A stretch of DNA of 25,246 nucleotides, taken from assembly GCA_025924845.1 (NCBI GenBank), contig JAICHN010000016.1:1-25246 (forward strand), in the 5' to 3' direction. Position 1 is the stretch's first letter, and each line of letters begins with the position of its first letter. The notes under the pieces are model-generated. The model did no database searches, had not been told where the DNA came from, and saw only the letters and a list, made by a program, of their open reading frames with translations. Shown here one piece after another: positions 15,158-21,587 of the stretch. The stretch is from Chloroflexota bacterium. Lineage in GTDB: Bacteria > Chloroflexota > UBA5177 > JANWHV01. The translations under genes and the position numbers were made by a program.

Positions 15158-16756
15158 ATGGACGATGATGATCGGGCGCCGGAAGCGCGACCCCGGCCCG
15201 CCGTGCTGCGGGCACCGCATGGCAGGGCGCGCATCGCGGTTCCCGGCATCGACCGCGATCCCCACTTGGCGCGGGCGGTCATGGATCGCTTGCAGGCGCA
15301 CCCTGGCGTCAAAGCCCACGCGAGCCCGCTAACCGGACGCGTGCTGGTGGAGTTTTATGAGCACCGAACCGGCCTCGATGACCTGATCGCTGAGGTCACC
15401 GGTATGGAGTTGCCCGACCTACCGGAAGAGGACCGTCCCGCGCACCCGCTCGACCCCGCCCCGCTCATTCAGAGCGCCGCGCGTACGGCAGGCGCCGCCA
15501 CCGGCTTGGCGCTCCTCGCGGCGCGCAGGCTGGCGGGGAGCCAGGGGCCGCCCATCAGCAACTCTACGCCGGCGGTGATCGCCTCCACCATCGGCATCGT
15601 GCAAGGCTTCCCCGGAACCCGAAAGGGCCTGCGTGCGTTGCTGGGCCGCAACGCGGCGGATAACCTTGTGCAGGGTGCGGCGATCGTCAGCCTGGCGCTC
15701 TCCGGCAGTCCACTTGGTCTCGCCCTTACCGGCGGCGAGTCGCTTCGTCTGCTTACGGAGGTAGTCGCGAGGCAGGCTGCCTGGCGCCGCTATGAGGAGA
15801 GGCTGAGCGGTGCCGCTTCGGCTCAACCTGGCGCGGTGATCCGGCTGGAGGCCGGCGAGCGTGTGCCGCTACAGGCACAGGTGGTTGAGGGGGCGGGCAC
15901 GGCGGTGGGACGAGATGGCCTACCCAAGCGAGTAGCGCCGGGCGAGACCATCTCGGCCGGCGCGCGGCTTAGCGGCGGACCGTTCGTGCTTGCCCTGAAG
16001 GGCGGCGAACCGTTCACGCCCGAGCCCCGTCCCGCGCCGCTGGCGCCCAATCTCGATGCCCGATATGGAAAAGCCCTGAGCCCGGTCTCGCTTGCCTATG
16101 CGGCGCTCACCGCGGTGATCACCCGCTCGCCAAGCCGGACGTTCAACGCGCTGCTGCTGGTCAGTCCGCGAACGGCAGTGATTGGCGCCGAAATGGCCGA
16201 CATCGGCACCGCGGCAAGGGTGCCGCGGGCAGGGGTCACGGTGGTAGGCACCCGACCTGATCGCCCGATCCGCCTGCCCGGCCTCCTCTTACTTGATAGC
16301 ACTCGCGTACTCACGGACGGATATGAGGTGCGCGGGGCCCTCCCCATGACCAGTACGATGGAGGGCGCCGAAATCCTGGCACGGGCGGCGGGCATTGCGG
16401 CAGCGGCGGGCGCGCCCTGGGGCGGCGCCTTCCCCGTGGCCGGAGCAATCGCAGCCGGCGATGGAAGCTTCGATGGCGAAACCGCCACGGGGACCGTCGC
16501 CGGGGTGCGTTATACGCTTGGCCCGAACGACGAGAAGGGCGCGATGCCGCAAGGCCACGAAATGCGGGAGCGCGGTAGTCATCCGCTAGCCCTACGGAGC
16601 GAGAAGGACGAGCTGCTCGGCCTGATCAACGTGCGACCGCGTCTAGCGCGGGATGTGGCGGAGTTGGTCGATACGTGCCGGCGTCACGGCGTCGAGCTTG
16701 CCGTGTTAGCCGGAGCGGAGAGCGCATCAACGCGTACGGTGGCCAGGCGGGCGTAA
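15158..16756 (+). CDS. P-type ATPase fragment 2: second HMA-like domain and ATPase-like amino half
   Basis: An open frame of 532 codons. It starts with a second HMA-like domain (about residues 20-80, APHGRARIAVPGIDRDPHLA and VKAHASPLTGRVLVEFYEH) without metal cysteines. It continues through a long Ala/Gly-rich stretch with weak membrane helices (about 105-215) and ends in a HAD-like region (LINVRPRLARDVAELVDTCR, HGVELAVLAGAESAS). In intact CtpI-type pumps this half is a degenerate ATPase copy without its own DKTGT. No Shine-Dalgarno sequence precedes ATG 15158, and the frame is open back to about 15116, so it is the continuation of fragment 1 rather than a separate gene. It stops at TAA 16754-16756, where one extra base has changed the frame. 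Confidence 0.65.
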   Translation: MDDDDRAPEARPRPAVLRAPHGRARIAVPGIDRDPHLARAVMDRLQAHPGVKAHASPLTGRVLVEFYEHRTGLDDLIAEVTGMELPDLPEEDRPAHPLDPAPLIQSAARTAGAATGLALLAARRLAGSQGPPISNSTPAVIASTIGIVQGFPGTRKGLRALLGRNAADNLVQGAAIVSLALSGSPLGLALTGGESLRLLTEVVARQAAWRRYEERLSGAASAQPGAVIRLEAGERVPLQAQVVEGAGTAVGRDGLPKRVAPGETISAGARLSGGPFVLALKGGEPFTPEPRPAPLAPNLDARYGKALSPVSLAYAALTAVITRSPSRTFNALLLVSPRTAVIGAEMADIGTAARVPRAGVTVVGTRPDRPIRLPGLLLLDSTRVLTDGYEVRGALPMTSTMEGAEILARAAGIAAAAGAPWGGAFPVAGAIAAGDGSFDGETATGTVAGVRYTLGPNDEKGAMPQGHEMRERGSHPLALRSEKDELLGLINVRPRLARDVAELVDTCRRHGVELAVLAGAESASTRTVARRA

Positions 16757-16766
16757 GGTTACGCTC

Positions 16767-18128
16767 ATGCCGGGAACCGACGCGGTGGAGGCGATTAGAG
16801 CGCGCCAGGCCGACGGCACTTTCGTTGCTTTCGTGGCGGACAGCGCCCAGGGGGCGGCAGGCTTTGCCGCCTGCGATCTGGCCATCGGCCTGAGTTCCGG
16901 ACGCAGCAGCCGCTTTCCCGCGCGCGCCGATCTGCTGGCGCCCGACCTGAGCGGCTTGGCGGCGATCGTGGAAGCGGGCGCCCGCCGCGAGCTGGTCGCC
17001 CGCGATGCCGTAGGGCTTTCCACGGTGGCCAACATCGCGGGCGCGGTGTGGGGCTTTCGAGGGGCGCCCGGATTGAATCGCGCCTCGCAAGCGGTATACA
17101 TTACGGCGCTTGCCGCCCTGGTCGATGGATGGGTCCGCTTAAAGGGCGGTGGACGGCGCGGCGCCGCCGTGGCGCGCCTGGAAGATCCGCACCCCGAACG
17201 CTGGGGTCGCTACAGCATCGACGAGGTGCTTCACACCCTTGGCACCACGGCAGACGGGCTGGACAGCGACACGGCACGGGCCCGTCGGCAGGACGAACCG
17301 GCGAGCCATGGACGGAACGCCATGGTACACGCGGTGCTTGACCACGTCCGTTCCCCACTCGCCGCGGTGCTCGGCGCCGGCGCCGGACTTGCCCTGGTCG
17401 TGGGCGCGCCGCTCGACTTCTTCATTATCGGGGCGACGCTCGGGGTGAACGTGGCCGTGGGGGCCTGGCAGGAGCGGCGGGCAGGGCAGGCAGCCGAGAT
17501 GCTGGCGCAGCTTGGCGCGGCGACGGCGCGCGTGATCCGAGCCGGCGAAATCGTCGCGGTCCCGGCAGTGGAGGTCGTCCCTGGCGACGTGCTGGTCTTG
17601 CAGGCAGGCGACCGAGTAGCCGCCGATGCGCGGGTGCTGAAGGCAGACAACCTCGAAGTGGACGAAGCGGCGCTGACCGGTGAATCACTTCCCGGGGCGA
17701 AGGCACCCGAGGTTGGTACCGACGCGAGCCGCGTACTGCTTGAAGGGAGCGATGTCACGGTGGGCACAGGGCGCGCGATCGTGTTCGCGGTCGGGCGTGG
17801 CACCCGCATGGGGGCAACCGCCGCGGCGCTGTCGACCGAGGATACCGCGGGCGGAGCGCTGGGACTTCGCCTGAGTAGAATGATGCGCCAACTGTTCCCG
17901 CTCGCCGCGGCGGGCGGTGCAATCGTGGTAGCGTCGGGCGTCATTCGTGGTCGGGCGCTCCCCTCGCAGTTGGCGATAGGGGCGAGCATCGCGATTGCCG
18001 CCGTCCCTGAAGGATTACCGCTGTTGACGGGTATCGGTCAGGCAGCGGTGGCACACCGGCTTGCGGGCCGCAAGGCCGTGGTCCGCCGCCTGACCGCCGT
18101 GGAAGCACTGGGCCGAGTAGACACATAG
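16767..18128 (+). CDS. P-type ATPase fragment 3: A domain and first core membrane helices
   Basis: An open frame of 453 codons, continuing the preceding fragment after a +1 shift (GTTACGCTCATGCCG reads VTLMP before GTDAVEAIRA). It holds the end of the degenerate ATPase half, then a true catalytic-half start: YSIDEVLHTLGTTADGLDSD, membrane helices (SPLAAVLGAGAGLALVVGAP), and the actuator domain with VVPGDVLVLQAGDRVAADAR and VDEAALTGESLPGAK. Two more helices end in SIAIAAVPEGLPLLTGIGQA and AVVRRLTAVEALGRVDT. The next codon should be a Leu or Val before CTDKTGT but is TAG. A weak GTAAGG lies upstream of ATG 16767, so independent translation cannot be excluded. Confidence 0.7.
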   Translation: MPGTDAVEAIRARQADGTFVAFVADSAQGAAGFAACDLAIGLSSGRSSRFPARADLLAPDLSGLAAIVEAGARRELVARDAVGLSTVANIAGAVWGFRGAPGLNRASQAVYITALAALVDGWVRLKGGGRRGAAVARLEDPHPERWGRYSIDEVLHTLGTTADGLDSDTARARRQDEPASHGRNAMVHAVLDHVRSPLAAVLGAGAGLALVVGAPLDFFIIGATLGVNVAVGAWQERRAGQAAEMLAQLGAATARVIRAGEIVAVPAVEVVPGDVLVLQAGDRVAADARVLKADNLEVDEAALTGESLPGAKAPEVGTDASRVLLEGSDVTVGTGRAIVFAVGRGTRMGATAAALSTEDTAGGALGLRLSRMMRQLFPLAAAGGAIVVASGVIRGRALPSQLAIGASIAIAAVPEGLPLLTGIGQAAVAHRLAGRKAVVRRLTAVEALGRVDT

Positions 18129-18206
18129 CTTGCACGGATAAGACCCGGCACGCTGACCGAAGGACGGCTCGCCCTTACCCTGGTCGCCAACCTGGACCGC
18201 GATCAA

Positions 18207-19760
18207 TTGTTCCCGGAGTCGGGCGATTCGCTGCCCATGGAATTGCGGAATGTGTTGCGAACGGCCGCGCTCGCCGGCCCTCGTCCTGATGGAGATGGCG
18301 CAATGGCGCATTCCACCGACATGGCGATTGTGCGCGGCGCTCAGGATGCGGGCATGGGCGACGAGCTTTCAGTGCCGCGGATAGCGGAAGCGCCGTTCGA
18401 TCCGATCCGCTCATTTCACGCGACGGTTGCCGGTGGGCAGCTGTCCGCGAAGGGCGCCGCCGAGGCGCTGACGCCGCGTTGCGACCGTGTATGGCGCGCG
18501 GGCGGGGAGCAACTGCTGGACGATGCGGGCCGGGCTGAACTGCGGGCGCGGGCAGAAGAGTTGGCGGCGCGCGGTCTGCGCGTCCTCATGGTGGCGCGAG
18601 GCGGGGAGGACACGTCGGTCACCGACCCGCGGGGTTTGGTAGCGCTCGGCTTCGTGGGGATTAGCGATCCGCTGCGCGCCGACGTGCCTGCCGCGGTGCG
18701 GCGTTGTCAGGCAGCGGGAATCAGGGTGATTATGCTGACCGGCGATCATCCGGCCACGGCGCGAGCTATCGCCCGGGAGGCGGGTATGCTCCAGGACGGC
18801 GACTCCGTGCTGACGGGGTCCGAAATCGCCGATCTGCATAACGGTGATCTCGACCAACGACTCGCGAGTGCCTCGGTGATCGCGCGAGTAACGCCGCTGG
18901 ACAAACTGCGAATCGTGGAGAGCTTGCAGCGGCAGGGCCATGCGGTCGCCATGACGGGGGATGGGGTAAACGATGCACCCGCCCTACGGCTGGTGGATGT
19001 CGGAGTAGCGATGGGGCGCGGCGGAACGGAGGTCGCGCGCCAGGCGGCGGACATGATCTTGGTCGATGACGACTTTGCCACTCTGGTCGAAGCACTGGTG
19101 GAAGGTAGAAGCTTCTGGCGTAACATTCGTCGCGCCCTGGGTCTCCTCCTGGGTGGTAACTTGGGCGAGTTGGGCCTGGTCGCCGGTGCGAGCGCGCTCG
19201 GCCTGGCCTCGCCGCTCGTCACGCGGCAGATTCTCGCGGTCAACCTGATCACCGACGCCTTACCCGCCCTGGCGGTGGCGCTCCAACGGCCCGCGCACCA
19301 CAACCTGGCTGCCCTGGCGCGCGAGGGGGCTGTTTCACTCGACAAGCCGCTGCGCGATGATGTCCTGCGGCGCGGCTCCCTCACTACCGTACCTTCGCTC
19401 GCCGCATATTTGATTGCGCTGGGCGCGGGCGACCGGCCGCAAGCGCGTAGCGTTGCCTTCGCCGGCGTGGTGTTGACGCAGCTTGCCCAGACCCTGGACG
19501 CCGGCAGATCCGAGGACGGGTTTACCATGCCGGTGCTCGCGGCGGTAGCCGGTTCCGGTGCGTTGCTGGTTGCCGCCCTAACCGTGCCGCCGCTTCGGCA
19601 GTTACTGATGCTGGCCTTACCCGGCCCGCTCGGTTGGAGCCTGATCGGCGCCGCTACGCTGGCCGCGCTTGTCGCCTGCCGCCTCCCGGACGGCACCCTC
19701 ATTCCCTTGCCGCGCCCGGTAGAGTTACCCCGATTTGCCGGCGCATTGGGCGCCGGCTAG
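18207..19760 (+). CDS. P-type ATPase fragment 4: nucleotide-binding/phosphorylation remainder and C-terminal helices
   Basis: An open frame of 517 codons in the same frame as fragment 3, resuming after TAG 18126; the frame is open from 18129 and the first usable start is TTG 18207. It contains a shortened nucleotide-binding region (FDPIRSFHATVAGGQL replaces the usual F-x-S-x-R/K segment) and GLVALGFVGISDPLRADVPA. It also has IRVIMLTGDHPATARAIARE and the Mg2+-binding TGDGVNDAPALRLVDVGVAM, followed by six C-terminal hydrophobic segments including LLLGGNLGELGLVAGASALG and QILAVNLITDALPALAVALQ. Apart from the missing DKTGT aspartate, all P-domain motifs are intact. On its own it could not form a phosphoenzyme. 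Confidence 0.7.
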   Translation: MFPESGDSLPMELRNVLRTAALAGPRPDGDGAMAHSTDMAIVRGAQDAGMGDELSVPRIAEAPFDPIRSFHATVAGGQLSAKGAAEALTPRCDRVWRAGGEQLLDDAGRAELRARAEELAARGLRVLMVARGGEDTSVTDPRGLVALGFVGISDPLRADVPAAVRRCQAAGIRVIMLTGDHPATARAIAREAGMLQDGDSVLTGSEIADLHNGDLDQRLASASVIARVTPLDKLRIVESLQRQGHAVAMTGDGVNDAPALRLVDVGVAMGRGGTEVARQAADMILVDDDFATLVEALVEGRSFWRNIRRALGLLLGGNLGELGLVAGASALGLASPLVTRQILAVNLITDALPALAVALQRPAHHNLAALAREGAVSLDKPLRDDVLRRGSLTTVPSLAAYLIALGAGDRPQARSVAFAGVVLTQLAQTLDAGRSEDGFTMPVLAAVAGSGALLVAALTVPPLRQLLMLALPGPLGWSLIGAATLAALVACRLPDGTLIPLPRPVELPRFAGALGAG

Positions 19761-20299
19761 CCTGGATCATGCATGGGCGGCCCTGTTCCTGGGAGCGCGA
19801 GCGCCTCGTCCGGCCTCGTCGGAGATCAGATGCACCGGGGACGCCCACGATAGGCGCGCTGCCGCGATACCTTCGTTCGTGAATAATCCAGGTGAGCGAG
19901 GTAGACGACTTCTCTTGAAAAACCAGCGCGCCCGATGTCACCCAACCCTCAACCTTCCACGTTCGAGGATTGGGCTGGACAGCCAAGTCAATGTGCTTGC
20001 AGGCGCGGCGCGACCCTCCCGGTTAGGCGCGTGCCGCCCCGAACCAAGGCCGGGGCATGGATTCGAGCCGCCAGGCGCACCTCGCCGTGTACAACGACGA
20101 TCATGATGAGCAAGGTTACGAGCATCTCCCACGGCGCCAGGGAGCCGCTGCATTTCTTCCTGCCCCCCACCGGCGCACCTGCCGCGGCAAAGGCACACGC
20201 ATAGAACGCATCAGCAGTGATAAGTGATACAACTGTGATCGATGATAGCACCGTGCTATACTACCCGCTGCCGGCACAACCGGAGGGAGGAAGGATTGG
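19761..20299. other. 539-base stretch without a convincing gene
   Basis: Short open frames exist on both strands, but none shows a recognisable domain, a good ribosome-binding site or family-like composition. The best is a minus-strand frame at 19988-20251 with a hydrophobic start and a second hydrophobic run (WEMLVTLLIMIVVVHGEVRL), but it runs antisense to the SPFH promoter. The last 60 bases contain that promoter and leader. The rest may be decayed coding sequence. Confidence 0.5.
20245..20262 (+). promoter_or_regulatory. Extended -10 promoter with embedded palindrome upstream of the SPFH gene
   Basis: The perfect 7-1-7 palindrome ATAGCACCGTGCTAT (20245-20259) runs straight into the -10 hexamer TATACT (20257-20262), which has a TGC extended -10 at 20254-20256. 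A dimeric regulator on the palindrome would occlude the -10, so repression is the likely mode. No good -35 is visible, consistent with an extended -10 promoter. The ribosome-binding site GGAGGGAGG follows at 20282-20290. Confidence 0.5.
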
Positions 20300-21220
20300 A
20301 TGACTTCACACATCATGGGCGAAGTCACGGTCGATCTGCCCGCACCGCTGTTGCGGGAGCGCTCCGCTCAGGTTCTCGACGGCGTACTGATGTGCGGCGT
20401 CGGCCTCGCGGCGCTGCTCGGCGGGATCGCCCTTCTCATTGAAGGCAAGACCGGCGCCCACGATCCGCTCTTGCGCGGCATCGGCATCTTGCTCCTCCTA
20501 CTTGGCATCCTCGCCCTGCGCGGGCTGACCGTAGTGGCCCCCGGACAGGCAAGGGTCATGCAACTCTTCGGTCACTATAGCGGCTCAATCCGCGCCAATG
20601 GGCTGCATTGGGTGCATCCCTTCGCCAGGCGGCTCACAGTATCTACCAGGATTCGTAACCACGAGACGAAGGTCGCCAAGGTCAATGATGCCGACGGCAA
20701 CCCGATCGAAATCGCGGCGGTGGTGGTCTGGCAGGTGGCCGATACGGCGCGGGCCCTCTACGAGGTGGACGACTTCGTGGCCTTCGTGAACATTCAGACC
20801 GAGACCGCCGTGCGGCACATCGCCAACAGTTATCCCTACGACGCCCGTCGGGACGAGCAGTTGTCGCTGCGGGACAATGCCGCGATCATCACCACCCAGC
20901 TGTCCGGCGAGATTGCCGCACGGGTGGAGGCGGCGGGCGTGCGGATCATTGAGTCGCGGATCAGCCGCCTGGCCTATGCCCCGGAGATTGCTCATGCCAT
21001 GCTGCAGCGGCAGCAGGCCGAGGCGGTGGTGGCCGCCCGTCAGCGGATCGTAACGGGCGCGGTAGGCATGGTGGAGATGGCCCTGGCCCGGCTTGCCGAG
21101 CACAACACCGTGACGTTGGACGAGGAACGCAAGGCGGCGATGGTCTCCAACCTCCTGGTGGTGCTTTGTTCGGATCGCGCCGCGCAGCCGGTGGTTAACA
21201 CCGGCACGCTCTACCAGTGA
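20300..21220 (+). CDS. SPFH/band-7 (stomatin/prohibitin-like) membrane protein
   Basis: A 306-residue membrane protein. Two adjacent hydrophobic segments (about residues 24-46 and 56-76) form a hairpin or pair of helices. The SPFH/PHB domain follows from about 78 ([32 protein letters not shown]), with [19 protein letters not shown], a [20 protein letters not shown] segment and [22 protein letters not shown]-terminal coiled-coil-prone stretch with [20 protein letters not shown] follows. SPFH proteins form ring or cage oligomers that organise membrane microdomains or control proteases. It starts with strong GGAGGGAGG spacing and is followed 21 bases later by a ribbon-helix-helix gene, a pairing also seen in other bacteria. 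No NfeD-like protein or HflC paralogue is adjacent. Confidence 0.9.
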   Translation: MTSHIMGEVTVDLPAPLLRERSAQVLDGVLMCGVGLAALLGGIALLIEGKTGAHDPLLRGIGILLLLLGILALRGLTVVAPGQARVMQLFGHYSGSIRANGLHWVHPFARRLTVSTRIRNHETKVAKVNDADGNPIEIAAVVVWQVADTARALYEVDDFVAFVNIQTETAVRHIANSYPYDARRDEQLSLRDNAAIITTQLSGEIAARVEAAGVRIIESRISRLAYAPEIAHAMLQRQQAEAVVAARQRIVTGAVGMVEMALARLAEHNTVTLDEERKAAMVSNLLVVLCSDRAAQPVVNTGTLYQ

Positions 21221-21241
21221 GGCGGAATAGGAGGAACACCG

Positions 21242-21475
21242 TTGGTTGACCGCAAAAGCATCCTGCTCCGCCTGGATCCGGCCGTTCACGACGCGCTGGT
21301 CCGCTGGGCGAATGATGAACTGCGCAGCACGAACGCGCAGATCGACTTCCTTTTGCGGCGCGCCCTCGCGGAGGCGGGGCGATTACCTAAAGCAGCCGGA
21401 GGCCTGCCGCGGCGGAACCGGGCACGGAACAGCAGCGAGGAACGTGATGAGGCCGCCGAACTGGGAGTCAGTTAG
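21242..21475 (+). CDS. Ribbon-helix-helix (Arc-like) small protein
   Basis: A 77-residue protein. Residues about 5-45 (SILLRLDPAVHDALVRWAND, then LRSTNAQIDFLLRRALAEAG) match an Arc/CopG-type ribbon-helix-helix: a short beta strand with alternating Ser/Leu/Arg, then two helices. The remainder is a basic, disordered-looking tail. A TTG start is chosen because AGGAGG lies about 7 bases upstream. It sits 21 bases after the SPFH gene and is almost certainly co-transcribed. It could autoregulate the operon through the upstream palindrome, or play a non-DNA role alongside the SPFH cage; neither is shown. No toxin-like partner is visible. Confidence 0.78.
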   Translation: MVDRKSILLRLDPAVHDALVRWANDELRSTNAQIDFLLRRALAEAGRLPKAAGGLPRRNRARNSSEERDEAAELGVS

Positions 21476-21587
21476 CGAACGGATTGCCGCGCCGTCCGCG
21501 GCCCGCTGATGTCGATATAAGGGTGCGCTGACTCCTAAGCCCAGGTTAGACCGTGCCGCGAGCCGGGTCTGGGCGGTCCCCAGGTAT

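Larger units (their letters stand above)
14916..19760 (+). pseudogene. CtpI-like giant P-type cation ATPase, disrupted by three lesions
   Basis: Read across its interruptions, this encodes about 1,600 residues, the size of mycobacterial CtpI-type P-ATPases. The order is two HMA-like domains lacking metal-binding Cys, an ATPase-like amino half, the A domain (TGES at 17676-17687), the membrane motif AAVPEGLPLLTGIGQ, then P/N domains with MLTGDHPATARAIA and TGDGVNDAPALRL. The PEGLP signature is typical of P2 (Ca2+-type) rather than CPx heavy-metal pumps. Lesion 1 is a missing base near the CCC at 15114-15116. Lesion 2 is TAAG at 16754-16757, giving a stop and a +1 shift. Lesion 3 is TAG at 18126 plus shifted codons through 18146, destroying the catalytic DKTGT in frame. 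GTG 14916 with GGGGG about 5 bases upstream is the likely start. Long neighbours are intact, which argues for true decay, but assembly errors cannot be excluded. Confidence 0.75.

Noticed and set aside
14916..19760. Reading the four ATPase pieces as separately expressed subunits
   Set aside because: The breaks fall inside conserved domains, most pieces lack ribosome-binding sites, and the open frames extend back exactly to each lesion.
19699..19986. Minus-strand 95-residue frame as a gene
   Set aside because: Overlaps the end of the ATPase, has no recognisable domain or ribosome-binding site, and an Arg-rich shadow-like composition.
19988..20251. Minus-strand 87-residue hydrophobic frame as a gene
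   Set aside because: It starts within the SPFH promoter palindrome region and lacks a ribosome-binding site or family resemblance; kept only as a note.
21486..21502. GCCGCG/CGCGGC hairpin as a terminator of the SPFH-RHH operon
   Set aside because: The stem is only 6 bp and no T-run follows; such structures are common in GC-rich DNA.
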